64,000 nucleotides of DNA from Leptobrachium leishanense (Eukaryota > Chordata > Amphibia > Anura > Megophryidae): contig CM019070.1 in NCBI GenBank assembly GCA_009667805.1, positions 58,222,735 to 58,286,734 on the forward strand. Reading direction: 5' to 3'. Made by a program: the position numbers and the translations under genes. How positions within the stretch are numbered: the first letter of the stretch is position 1; the number at the start of each line of letters is the position of its first letter. Shown here piece after piece: positions 46,423-60,033 of the stretch. The notes under the pieces were generated by a model. The model searched no databases. It worked only from the letters and a program-made list of their open reading frames with translations, and was not told the origin of the DNA.

Positions 46423-46625
46423 TGGCTGGGTGGAGTAGAGGTAACATCACTGCTCTGCGTGAAGAGAGCCTGTGGAGACATGGGTTTGATCTCAGCAAGA
46501 ACACCTTTCCAGTAAGTGTCCTTGGGCAAGACACCTAACAGTACATACTCGCCACCCAGGACATACTTAAAAACGAGAGAAATCTCGATGTATCCTTCCT
46601 GGTAAAATCCTTTCTCCAGAAAAAA
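46423..46625 (+). mobile_element. tRNA-derived SINE
   Basis: GGCTGGGTGGAGTAGAGGTAAC head, B-box-like GGTTTGATCTC, the same CCTTGGGCAAGACACC body and ATGTATCCTTCCTGGTAAAATCC tail, ending in A-rich sequence. Confidence 0.85.
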
Positions 46626-46732
46626 AAAGAGCCCTTTGTTTTCTTTTATTCAAGTTCATCGTATGATTGCTTCTCATTACGGCTTTCTCCCCATCTTCCC
46701 TTAATATCCCTCCATACAAACTGATATTAGAG

Positions 46733-46870
46733 CAGGGCTGTCAAACTCAGCCCACTCCCGCTTCTTACTGAACTACAACCCCCATGATTCTCTGGTAATG
46801 TATTAAATTCAAAGAATTACAAGAATTGTAGGTCATCAACATTCAGATGGGCTGGAGTTTGACAGCCCTG
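46733..46870. mobile_element. hAT MITE, 138 bp, exact 8-bp duplication TATTAGAG
   Basis: Starts CAGGGCTGTCAAACTC and ends GTTTGACAGCCCTG; TATTAGAG is on both sides. This small hairpin family (ACTACAA-CCCATGATTCTCTGG inside) has many copies in the window. Confidence 0.92.
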
Positions 46871-46987
46871 TATTAGAGGATCCCGTTTCTGCAGTTTTTA
46901 TTTCTCAAATAGTGTGACGTTGTATTGCTAAAAACCTTGAATAAAAAAACAAATAAGGAAACAGGGTTTAGATTTTGAAGTAAACAT

Positions 46988-49900
46988 TTTATTTACACTT
47001 TACATTTTCATATTAGAAAGGTGCATATGATCTAAAAGCATTTCTTCTGCTCATGGGCACATGCCATTCACCATTGCTGGCTCATAACTGTTAGGACATG
47101 GTCTCCCAAGTTCTGTTTAGGCTCACTGGCCAAAAAGAGACATTTAAGCGAGACGGTGCTTGAATGATTAGGACTTTGCTGATCAATATGCTGCCAGCAC
47201 CACCCAGCTGTACACTTATTTTTTTGCAATACATGCTGCTGACACACCCAAAGGAGGTTTAAAATTAGCTGTAAACAGTTATTAATGGCAATGGATTATT
47301 GCGACGGCGTATTATCATCCTCATCACCTTGTCAAGCACTTTTTAGCCATCAATAGTTAGCTCTCTTGGCTTCTGTGAAAAACGTGCCCAAGATTATTTG
47401 TTCATTGAACCGTTTCCAGGATGTCAGGGTGAGATCATTGCACGTAAACTGGTAAACAGCTTGTAGGTTTTAATAGATGAAGATAAAGGAACGCATTTTT
47501 TGGAATAAATGGGATGCTCACGTATAACAGGATAGGGCCCTATACCTGGTAATAGGGAGTCGCTATTGGAATAATTAGGCGGTTAAACATTGGTGGCTTT
47601 CCATGAGAGGAGAACGGCTATGTTCGCAGTTTGGCTTGTAAAAACTGGAAGCCAGTGGTGATCATGTCATTTATTCTATTTTATTTCTTGCATTTTTTGC
47701 ATGTTAAGTGATTTTGCTAAACCAAAAATCAATGAACATCAGCTTTTTGCAAACGGTAACTTTTCCCCATTATCAGTAACAATAAAAAGAATAACAAAGG
47801 ACTTTGGAATCACTTGTTATTCTCTACCTGCTTTAACATTAGTACTTCCGATACAAAGTATAGGAAGCAGTAATATACACTTCGTAGACAATGCAGCGGA
47901 TCTGCACTAGACATTTTTAGCTCCGCTGGAATAGGGCAGAAACAGTCATCATTAACGAGTGTGGGCTATTACAAATAATGGCTCACTCGTTAAGGATAAT
48001 GGCTTGTATGGATTAGGGCTGATGGGACTTTACTGGACTAGGTTTAACTTTGAACATATGCTTACATTTAACGATAAACACCGTTTGTTTGACATTTCAG
48101 ACGCCAGTGCCCAAAAAATATACATTAAGAACAATATTTACTTAGAGGGGTAAAAAAAAAAAAAACAGCACTATACTTCATCCAGAGTGGGGGCACTGAG
48201 GCCCGTAGGTAGCCAGCCCACTGTATCCTTACAACCAAAGGAAGAACAGGTCACATTAGGCGGGAAGGTTGCAAATAGGAGCACATACACACCTGGTGGG
48301 ACCGCGTCTTTCTTTGGTGGTCACGGATATGTAAGGACTAAAACATTTAGATAGATAAACATAAAAAGCAAAATAATGAAAGCTGGAAGCGATTTTCCTT
48401 GATGTTTCTCACCTGACACTTTTCCTTTAATCGGCAAATAGGTTTGTACATAAAGGAAAAGTGACAAATATATATAAATAAACTGATGATTTTTATCCTT
48501 TTCTTTTTAAGTGCAGATTTTTATTCCTGTCAAGATATTACACGATAGGGCGTGGAAGTCAAACTCCAGCCCCCCAGGTGTTTTTTTGCCCTAGGATCAT
48601 TGGCGTTTCAGTTCAGCAATTCCTAATGAAACATGACAGTCCCAGCTGTGGACTTTAGCTGTTACCCATAAATAATTCCCAGTGTCCCTCTGTGATCCTG
48701 CTCGTGTAGGAATGTACGCGGCTCCATGTGCTTCGCAGTTCCTGGTGTTTACGAACGGCACCAAAATATTCCAACTTGAGCTGCTGACTCAGTGACTGTA
48801 TTTTGACAGACTGAAAATTGCTCGCGCAGGATTTTTGCACTTTTACAACAGCTATTAATGACTAGTGTAAAGAAATCGGACCCATCATTGGTGCTTACCT
48901 GTGCTCCACTGACACGGAGCCATCATATCATCTCTCTTCTGGTTCTCTGGCGTCTTAACAGTTTGAGGGCTTCTAACGAAGCAGAGCATGTGCCAAGATG
49001 CTGGCTTTCTTGCCAGCTTGTTAGCATGCACTTAGTGGTTGAAATTAAACTATTTTAATTCTAAAAGGTTTTCGTGATTGATACGGTTCCTTAATGACCA
49101 ACTAAGAGGGAGCTGCGGGTCTCTAGCTTTGTCAGCAGCAGCGCAGTCAGGCTTGTTTTAGACATGTTTCATCTTAATCATCCATTTAAGCCTTGTGTAA
49201 AATGACTCAGAGGCAGGTTAACATCTGTGCAGAAACCACATAGTATAATATGCTACAGAGGTCTATCGCAGGAGAAAATCCCAGAGAAGTCATGAGAAGA
49301 ATTGAACTTTGACCAGCCACGAATTAGCATTGCATACATGCGCATAGTCTTCACTCTTGCAAACCCTAAAACACCTGGTATGTTATGTTGGCACATCACT
49401 TTGAAATAAAAATACTTATCTGTAGCAAGACATTTTTTGTCCAGTTTTGTAGATGAAATTAAATCTGGAAGTGATGAATATCTTATGGATGACATGTCTT
49501 TCTTCGTAGCTCGTTTGCCTCTCTACGGGATGAACGTATTAGCATAACGTATTTATAGATTTTATTGAAGTCCAAAGTGCTCTCCTCCAATCAGAAAGAG
49601 TTGTTTAAGCCATTTTGGGATGACTTGCCCCACTTTATGCATAAATTACACAATGTATCAGACATACATTACAGGTAGTACTATGAAGTCACCCATGAGA
49701 GGGATGTACACAAACGGTAAAGTCAGTGCAGCAGCAGGCTTTATAGGCACAAGGGAAAAAAAGAAATCCGGATAGACTATAGTGCACTTGGCTGTACAAA
49801 AGCATGTACTGCAGCATCAGATTATGTTTGTAAAAAAGCTGGGATCTTAGATGTAACCAGACCATCTGCGTAGAACGTGAATAATTATCGTCCTCGTGGA

Positions 49901-50512
49901 CGTAGCCGGTGAAGTCTTTGCTTTAAAAGCTTAAGATGCGTGCGTATGTATTGTTTCCCTCCCACTGCATGGGCTGTTAGGCTGCATCCAGCTCAATCCC
50001 CTTGAGAAAGCCATAATAGTCACAATTAAAACATATCCTATAACCCATTGGTCCAAAAGATAGATTTACAGCAGACATGCAAAACCGATGGGAGATGCAT
50101 AACTGTAGTGAACGTGAGCAGCTCCTAAACAGATCTCTCAGACAATCCCCTTGCCGATGCTGCTCAGTTCTATGACGATATTTCCCCTCTTTCAACTTCT
50201 TGAATAGATCTTCACTTTTACACTGTATCTGCATGGACTGCGGGCTATCCGAGCCAATGGGGAAAAATAAAAACCTCCTTCAAAATGAAAACCAGGGTTG
50301 TGGATTTCACTGGCACCAAATAAAAAGGAGATTAAAAGGAGATTAAAAGGTTCTGGGACATTGGTTGGCTATGGACTAATTACCTGCCACCTTGCGTGAC
50401 AAACGCATCTTCCTATGAACACCTAGAAATTTATCTTTCACTTAGTGGTTGATGTGTTTGCGACAAAAGGAGATAAAAAGAAAAAAAAATATATATATAT
50501 ATATAATATATA

Positions 50513-50544
<32 letters not shown>

Positions 50545-50711
50545 TCATAATGACCTTCCGTTAGTCAGTGGCCGATATAAACCTTTTCAATTGGGAATTT
50601 TCTTGGTGGCCATGTTTGAGTAATGAGCAGAATGAGGGCTGCGTCAGAGAAGCAGGAAGCCTCTGGCATTGACAGTAACAGCAGTCAGTCTTGTGTTAAA
50701 TCCAAGTTGTA
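46988..50711 (-). other. KLHL20: probable KLHL20 3' UTR and downstream flank
   Basis: This 3.7 kb stretch follows the KLHL20 stop codon and is mostly free of the palindromic repeats found elsewhere; only a worn MITE (about 48548-48645) and an AT microsatellite (50489-50544) are visible. AATAAA on the minus strand occurs at 46988-46993, just before a hAT MITE, and would end a long 3' UTR. Further AATAAA matches lie nearer (for example 49561-49566), so the true end is uncertain. Confidence 0.45.
50489..50544. repeat. (AT)n microsatellite
   Basis: About 56 bp of alternating AT with small interruptions, about 170 bp downstream of the KLHL20 stop. Confidence 0.9.
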
Positions 50712-50796
50712 TTACCAGATGTGCGATTCACAGTGTGTCATTTTGATAACGCCAACTCCGCCGCCGAGGCGCCGGTAGTTCATGCCACCGTACAAT
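50712..50796 (-). CDS. KLHL20: KLHL20 last coding exon
   Basis: It encodes [18 protein letters not shown]... to CESHIW, then TAA at 50712-50714. The acceptor is TCAAACAG. The preceding 2.6 kb intron carries a full Tc1-like transposon. Confidence 0.96.
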
Positions 50797-53700
50797 CTGT
50801 TTGAAAGAAACATGGGATGTTTGGTCAGTGTTCTTAAACTCAAAATCATCTGAGCCAATATGTCCTTTATATCTGAACATAGCCGTTTACATCTCAAACA
50901 ATAGCCATGCTAAATCTGAAGCAGGCGCTATAAAACCAATGTTCTGTTCCTAGTATTTACTTTAGCACCAGACCTGACAAACTGTACTTCTCTTCCTTCA
51001 TATTGATAGGGTTTCTAATGGGGCCAAGTACATTTCTTTAAACAATTTCGTAGAAAGCTAAAATACATATTTAAAATGTTAGCATTGCGCACACAAACTC
51101 TCCAAGTATATTATTTATTGAACATACCAGGTTATCAAATACACACTACATACAGTTGTGTTCAAAATTATTCAACCCCCAATGCTGTAAAGGGTTTTAG
51201 GGAATTTAGTGTACATTTGTAATTGTATTCAGAATGAAATCCTACAAGGACTTTTTAAAGAACCATATGCAACTAAAATGACATCAATTGGTTTTGTAAT
51301 ACAGTAGTAAATGTTTCTTTTGTGAATTCTTCATTGACACAATTATTCAACCCCTTAAAGACTACCACTCTGAAGAACAGAGGTTCATTCAAGTGTTTTC
51401 AATCAGGTATTGAAAACACCTGTGGATGTCACGGAGCAGCAATAAAGCATAGTAAGCACCAATTAGGCAGCTTTAAAATGACTGTGATACTCAGCTCCTT
51501 CTAGACATTTACTGGTGTGGTTACAAACATGGTGAAGTCAAGAGAATGGTCCAGGAAGACAAGAGAAGAGGTGATTACTCTTCACAGGAAGGGCAATGGC
51601 TATAAGAAGATTGCAAAGATGTTAAACATACCAAGAGAGACCATAGGAAGCATCATTCGCAAATTCAAGGCAAAGGGCACTGTTGAAATGCTACCTGGTC
51701 GTGGCAGAAAGAAGATGCTGACTTCGACTGCTGTGCGCTACCTGAAGCGTAGAGTGGAGAAAAGTCCCCGTGTGACTGCTGAGGAACTGAGAAAAGATTT
51801 GTCAGATGTGGGTACTGAAGTTTCAGCTCAGACAATACGGCGCACACTGCGTAATGAAGGCCTCCATGCCAGAACTCCCAGGCGCACCCCCTTGCTGTCT
51901 CCAAAGAATAAGAAGAGTCGACTGCAGTATGCCAAAAGTCATGTGGACAAACCACAGAAGTTTGGGATAGTGTTCTGTGGACTGATGAAACAAAATTAGA
52001 ACTGTTTGGGCCCATGGATCAACGCTATGTTTGGAGGAGGAAGAACAAGGCCTATGAAGAAAAGAACACCTTGCCTACTGTGAAGCATGGCGGGGGGGTC
52101 AATCATGCTTTGGGGCTGTTTTGCGTCTGCAGGTACAGGGAAGCTTCAGCGTGTGCAAGGTACCATGAATTCTCTTCAGTACCAGGAGATTTTGGATGAC
52201 AATGTGATGCAGTCCGTCACAAACCTGAGGCTTGGGAGATGTTGGACCTTTCAACAGGACAATGATCCCAAGCATACCTCCAAGTCCACTAGAGCATGGT
52301 TGCAGATTAAAGGCTGGAACATTTTGGAGTGGCCATCGCAGTCACCTGACTTAAATCCGATTGAGAACCTCTGGTGGGACTTAAAGAAAGCAGTTGCAGT
52401 GCGCAAGCCTAAGAATGTGACTGAACTGGAGGCTTTTGCCCATGACGAATGGGCGAAGATACCCGTAGATTGCTGCAAGACACTTGTGTCAAGCTATGCT
52501 TCATGTTTAAAAGCTGTTATAACTGTAAAAGGATGTTGTACTAAGATTGAATGTCACTTGGGGGTTGAATAAAACTGATAATGATGTGAGCACAGAAAAG
52601 ACATTTGTGGTTATTTCATTATAAATGTTATGTTATATTTGTCTGACCTACACGTGCCTCTTTGATTTAATTGTAAGCAAGATGACTGAATGATCAAAAT
52701 CAATGTCAAACTGGCCAAAACACTCAATTTCAGTGGGGGTTGAATAATTTTGAACACAACTGTATATATTTGTGTATCTACGCATGTACATTCATATAAT
52801 ATACACACCCACAGACGAATGCTGTGAACTTTGAAACTATTGCAATGCTCTGCTACCACCTAGCAAAAAAACAAGGGAACAGCATAACGCGATCTGCACT
52901 GTATTTTGCTGTCAATTTGTCAGTATTTGGTGAATTGACAGCTTTCTGAAAAGACAAACTGCCACGAAATTGCACCGTACAGCAAAGTTCACCGTTCAGT
53001 GCAAGTCAGTGGCAAGTTCAGCTCTTCTTGAATAACCAACCCTTTAGTAATCTATACTACTGCCTGCAAATCCAACAACACCATCTATATGTCTTTAGGT
53101 TAAATACACAATTTATAATTCAATTAACATATTGTGGAGTAACACTGGCTTCATTCTTTAACTCTTTTGTGACTTTCCAAGAGTGCAATAATATAAATTT
53201 CTCAAACTCTTAATGACAGAAGAGGAACGAAGGTTCAATTAGGAGGAAGATTTGAGTCTGACATATTGTTTCAACTGCTTGTTGCAAGAATTGTCAAAGT
53301 AGCTCCCCATCCATAAACACAGTTAAATTTGCTGTATTCAGAATGACACTTTAGAAGAAGGAACAAGTATTTCTTAAAGCTTTTTGGACTAAAATTATGG
53401 TAATACACTTACCTCCAAGTGTTAGCATCTGGATCAAAAACCTCTATGGTCTTTAAGTACGTTGTTCCATCAAAACCACCTACAGCCATCAGCTGTCCAT
53501 TCACAACAGCCAGCCCAACCTGTGAAATGAGGAAAGAAAAAAGGTCTCTGCTTAACATAGATATTAATTGGAACAGGCGTACTACCTCTGCCTTCCTACT
53601 CAACATAGCAAACAGCATTATGGGAATTGTCATCTGCAGAAAGCCAATATGACAAGGATGGATGCCCTAGAGCAGTGGATCTCAACCTGTGGACCCTCAG

Positions 53701-56700
53701 GACCCACAATTTTCCTTTGTCATTAAGTCGCGACCCAAAAATAATTGAATTTGACATAATTTGTTCCTCAAAACAACGTGTGCAATATTCTACAATGTAT
53801 GCACTTTTTAAACAATTTTGTAAACAAACAGGGATTCTTTGCAAAATGGATAGTGCAGTAATCACAGAACTAGTGAAAACGATAGCGCTGTTGAGGCAAA
53901 AACCCAATAAAATAAACTGTAATTGAAACATAAGAAATTAATTAGAACTTAATGGAAAACTGGGGATACTTCTTGCTCTAAATAAGTGTCTCAAAGTCTG
54001 GGGTGATGGCAGACAAAGCAACTATAAATTTAAATCACTACTGAATGAATAATAAAATATTATAAAAGAAACTTAAACTCACCTGCTCCGCGCTCCCCCA
54101 CCGTCTGTCTCTGACTTTTTGCACATTATTGCTTCGCAGCGGCAGCCAGCCCTCCCTGAGCCTACGCAATTTGCGTAGCTGAACACTACGCTAATCGCAT
54201 AAGCTCAAGCTGGCCAAGAGATTGCAGACTTCTCAATGTCTGGCACTGCCTACTTCCTGAACCTATGCTCTTCAGTGCCTCAGAGAGACACTGAAGAGCA
54301 ATGGAATAGCCATTCAAAAAACACCTCCATGGGAGACTGGCCTATATAAATATACTTTGCTTCACTGAGATGTGCACAGTGGCTCCTGGTGTTGGGAGTA
54401 CAGCACTTGTCACCAGTCACTGAGTCCCACCCCACACCTTCCCATTACAGATTCTCGCCCCCCCACCTTGCCATTACAGAGTATTTTACCTGATGCAGCG
54501 GATCCCAGGTGGCGCCTGGGAACATTCAGAGGTAGCCGCACCACCTGGGAAGCTGCAGGTAAGATGCATCAGCAGGTCCCAGGCATTAGAGAGGCATGGG
54601 GGCACTTGCCCCGCGACCCAGTCCGCGACCCACTTTTGGGTCACGACCCACCACTTGAGAAACACTGCCCTAGAGGAAAGGTTTCCAAACGTGTTTGAGG
54701 CCAATATATTGCAGAAAGGATGAGTGAGCTTAGGTGAACTTAAAACACAAAAACAAAATAGGAGGTACAGGGGAGGGGCTTAGAAATCCAGGTTGAGGGG
54801 TCAGCAGATGTTTATGTACTGCTGTGAGCCCCAAGCAGGACACAGCCAATGATGGTGTTAGGTCAACAGCAGTCATGGACTCGTGCACTTTTTTCCTGTT
54901 TGGTAGCTGCATTATTGACAACTCACACTTAAAGGCGTGTTAAATGAACACCACCTTTTTATGTGCCCTTAAATTGGGCAGAAACTGCTGACAGCCTCTG
55001 CCCAATATTTTTTTATTTTGCCCCAATTTACTCACCTTTTGTTCTTCGCCAGGCGCTGCTCCTCCTCTTCGGGTTCAGGAGTTCCTGAGGCTTTTACGTG
55101 CAATTTGCGCTCCCTGCAATACTTGTGTAGTGTAGGGAAAGCAAGTTGCACACCGCAATGGGACTTGCAAACTTTACGTAGGCAAGTCCAGTAGCGCATA
55201 TGCACCTCCAATCCATCACGGCCTAAGACCCATTTCTAAAGTGAGCTGTCTCAGAGATCGTGAAGTCAGCACGCTTTCTGCGTGCCAAAGTTAACTAATA
55301 ATTTATTAGTGACCGGCAGTTGGGAAATTCAATTTCCCTGGCTGCTGGTGACGCTGGATGGGTGGAGGAAACTCCTCCACTTCACCCAGCATTTTATCAA
55401 CAACTGGGGGGGGGGGCACTCCTCACATCCTGACCACTTTATTAATGTAAAAGTGGTCAGGATGAGTAGCGTGGTCCTTTAAGTAACTGCATGGGAGCCA
55501 AGCAACAGCTTCCACAGAGCAAAGTCAAAGTTACATACTCTATAGAAACAGATTTCAATATTACCACTGTCATTAAAAATGTTTAACAAAGTCATTCTGC
55601 TTGAAAATGTACAGATCACTAGATCACCACTCATTGTTCTTTTGTAAAAAGGATCTGAGAAGTTACTTCAAATATAGACTTGAAAGTAGCAATACATAGC
55701 GACTGTGAAAAAAGAATGCACGACTTATACCGAGTGTGCTCAAGGTTTATGTCATAGCTACCAGCAATATAAGGGCAACACAAAAACATCACGTTGCTGT
55801 GATTAACTGCATAACTAGAACTTACCCCACTCCGACGCGATGTCATGGCTACCACTGGTGACCACTGGTTGGTTCTGGGGTTGTACCGCTCAGCACTGCT
55901 GAGCTCCGTTGTGTCATCTCGGCCTCCTACTGCATAGATCATGTCCTGATACACAGCACAGCCTAGGTGTTTCCGACGTGTGCCCATGGGCGAGATGGTG
56001 TGCCAGCGGTTTTCCTGAGGATTATACCGCTCCACTAAAAACAGTAAGGATTAACGATAACATAACGACACACTGCAAGGAGCAAACTGACATTTACCAC
56101 ACCTAAATTGTACATGGGTGCACAATGTATTTACATAGAATGAAATAAGAATCTCACAAATTATTCATGTCACTGTCATTTGAAGAGGCAAATCTTGTGA
56201 ACACATGGAATTGTCAAAATCTAGGTGCGATGTATAACCCTTGCATTACTAAGTATTTTTCCATAAAACCACTTGATGTTAACTACAGTTAAAAAAAATC
56301 ATTGGACAATGCATTGTTACTGTCAGTACACCCCATTTGACAGACAGGGGCTACAATCTGCTGGCCAAACAGCACTACTGCAAGTATAAATCATCTGGGG
56401 CTCCATGTTGCAAATACAGAAGTCTCGACTGTTCAAACCATTGCAGCACCTCGGCTGACGAGTCAAAGGTGATAACCTTAGAGGGGAAAAAATGTTGGAG
56501 CCCATTTGCAATACACAAAATTAGTTTGCATTGATCAAGAATAAGACCCGATTGAGTTATATCGATCTTGGGCTCCTGTATGGGTATTGGAGATGGAGTT
56601 AACTTGATGCTGACAATTAAGGAGTCATAATGCAAACATGTAATACTTTTAAAAACAAATACAATCACTCGGAAATAGGTTTGCCTTTTCATTTTAGGAA

Positions 56701-59700
56701 AGGTACTTCATGTCTCTCTTTTTCCAAGTACAAAAAAGTTTAAGGGTCTATTAAGCACTAAGCACCAAACTATGAATTTCACAGCAATTCGTCTATTTAC
56801 TAAACTGTCAATTCGCCAAATACAGGCGAATTGACGGCAAAATACATTGCAGTTCGGCGATAGAGAAATTGTCCCACAGTGAAGTATTGGTCCGTCTATT
56901 CACAGAACGCCGAACTGCACCGAAGTGTCGATGAAATGCTATGATTTTCGGTCTCTCAGTTCGACAGGTTTAACCAGGCGAATCCCATAGGATTCAATGT
57001 CAAAAAAAGTTATATCCTTTTTAATAAAAATAAAAAACAATATAAAAAAAACGTTTTTATTGTCAGCAAAAAGCCTTTTAATTTTATATTTTTTTTAAGA
57101 ATACCTTTTAGTACTTTTTGGACAAAATGTTTGTTTCCCAATTTTTTCAAAAAGCGTTTTTTTTAAATTCTGTAACAGACCTTTTTTTAAAAAGAACATT
57201 TATTATTTGAGACATTTTAATTTATTTTTAAAAAGTTTAAAAACCTATTAGCAGAATAGGAGTGTTCAGTTTTTTTGCAGTTTGGTGGATTTCACCAAGG
57301 CAACTTTGGTGCTTTTCGGTGATATTCCTCAACTTTTATTATGAGGCTCTGGCAACTCCATCTTTTCTGCGCACTACGTTGACCATCCGGTGAATAGTGA
57401 ATTCACTTTCCTGTCGGCGAATTGGAATCGCCAAAGTGCGCCAAAATGAAAAGCATCGGAATTGCTTAGTGAACAGACCTTACAGTTTATATGTTGACTG
57501 ACTCCTCACACGTGCTCTGAATTAGTTTTCTGGAAACGGAGGCTTAAGTACTTAAATACAGTATATTTTACACACTTTACTTTTGGCTACTAACCAGTAT
57601 TAAGAGGAGATGTCCCATCAGATCCTCCCACAGCATACAAAAATCCCCCGAGTACAGCAACTGCCACGCCAAGTCTTCTTGTACTCATAGAGGCAACGCG
57701 GGTCCATTTATTCTCCTTCGGGTCGTACCTAAAGAGAGGCGACACGTAATGTTAACCCTTAGTACTTTTGTGTTGAGGTGAAGCAGCTAAAACTTTAATG
57801 TATAAAAAGGTGAATGTTTTGCTAAATTCAGATACGTTAATTATCCTCACCAGGTTTAAGACATCGCTTCTATAATAGTGGTTCTTGAGTGTTTCACAAC
57901 TGAGCTTACCATCTCCCTCAAACCCCATGACAGAGGATCTCTATCCTCCTCACCAAGCTCAGCAAAGTGCATATACAAAGGATCAGGAGAAATCTCCCCT
58001 GAACTCTCAGCTCACTGGCTGAAAATCACAAGCCTTGGAAAAGGCTGATCTCAGATAAAAAGTTTCCGGTTTCTAAATTAAAAGTTCCTTTATTGAGTAG
58101 ATCCTCTATTTTCTTTTATATAACAAACAGACATTAGCAGGTTAAGTTGGCAGGAATTTTAGGATTTCTTAACGCCATTTAACCCCCCCATTTCTGTACA
58201 TTTTATAGAGAAGAACATCCTTCGAGAGCCTAAGGTTGCGGTTTTCAAAAAATTTATTATTAGATGACTGAACGCTTCTAAAAAAACCAAAAAAAAAAAT
58301 ATATAAATTTTTTCTATTATTGTTAAAAATCATAGGAACCAAGAAAAAAAGCATTCATTCAATCTGGGGAGGTGGTTCCAGCCTGGTCAACATCAGACAT
58401 AGTTAATCCTCCATCAGCTTTTGACACCATACCAAACATGCCCTGCCCTTCCAAATCCTATAGTCTCTGTTTACTTACCAGGGGCGGCCTTCATAACCTG
58501 GCCACATCTCTGACCTACACGCCCCATTTCATCCTTACCGTGTTCCAGCGACTCTCTATTGATGCGCCAATGCACATGTCAAACACTCATCATCTGGATG
58601 GGCCAGACAATTACAGCCCTGTCACCCACCTTGCTTATCAGTATAACAGTGTGTATATATTATACTTGTAGCTCAGCGGTTAAAGCAGTCCTTTGTGTTT
58701 TTTGTCTGTCTTGCGTAAACTTTTTCCCATTACCTACCTCACCATTACAGTGTTTTAGTAGGAAGTATTAAGTAAGGGTAATTAAGACGTATCTGACAAT
58801 ATTATACTCATTTTGTAAGAGAAAAAGTAGGGAGGTTGAAAACAACTGTAAGTGGCCAAAAGCGCTTGTAAAAATCATAAGGAGAGAGAGAGCGAGAGAG
58901 ATGTGTGAAGAATGACATGTTCTCTTTAAAAACACTCTAAGCACCATAACATATTACGTTATTACGTGTCTAAGAATAGCTATAGTGCTCAGTTTTATTA
59001 TAAATCCACCCTGAAAGCTGTCACACAATTACATTTCCTGGATGATAGACCAAATGTTTATTAAGTTCAAGGTTTAGATGAACAATCAATCTCATAGACA
59101 AGTATAATTAGGTAATTTTTTTATATTGTGCATGAATGTGGCAAACAGACACTTTTTTGGGATTATTAGCGTTGTCTGAGTTTCTCAAGATATATTATAT
59201 ATGGCAGCTTAACAGTTAAAAAAAATGCATATTTTTTTCCCCACATTGTCATTAAAAGAAGAGGGGCCCAGAGATTTGCTTCAGCCTGTATTTTGTACAG
59301 GGCTGCGTAATGCGTGGGCACTTAATGAATATAATTATCATTTCTATCTAAAAAGGCAATAGCAAGCGGATCACGGGGCTAAAGCTTCCGCTCACACCTG
59401 CTGTGTCCATGAAGCTCTGCTTTGAAGAGATTAAAGCAATAATCACAGTGTTGAAAACATGTTATAGAAGTATAGATTTGCTTCCTGATTTGAAATTGTA
59501 GCAGCGTATAAGCATGGGGTCACTGAATACAAAGAAAATCCGGAAATATTTTATACACACCTTTTGTTCTATAAATACTGATATTTAAAGTACAGCATAC
59601 AATTGCAGAACCTATTGTGGTGAAACAAGTACCAGTGGAAAAGCACATGTTACGCAATAGAAGAGGACTCAAGAGACAGTGCATGGTTACAATGTAAGTG

Positions 59701-60001
59701 GTGTTTTAGTCCATGAATATACCTTTCCACAATATTGAGACAAGAAACTCCATCCTGACCACCAACAGCATAAAGATACCCTCCAAGCACAGCAACCCCA
59801 ACGCTTGTCCGGCAAGTGCTGGTTGGAGCCACATCACTGCTCCACTGATTCGTTTTTGGGTCGTACCTATGAATGATTAAGGGAACCAATTCAACAACAA
59901 TAGAATCATAAACTATCTACATTAAGTACTGTTCAATCGGAGAATGAAAAAAATAGAATATATGTTAAGTTGGGTAGCAACATTAGGTTTTTTGAATTTA
60001 T

Positions 60002-60033
<32 letters not shown>

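Noticed and set aside
53596..53931. Open frames of about 100 codons
   Set aside because: They lie in the hAT element on both strands and show no transposase motif.
58372..58671. Open frame of 99 codons in a KLHL20 intron
   Set aside because: No recognisable product, no splice logic with KLHL20, opposite strand.
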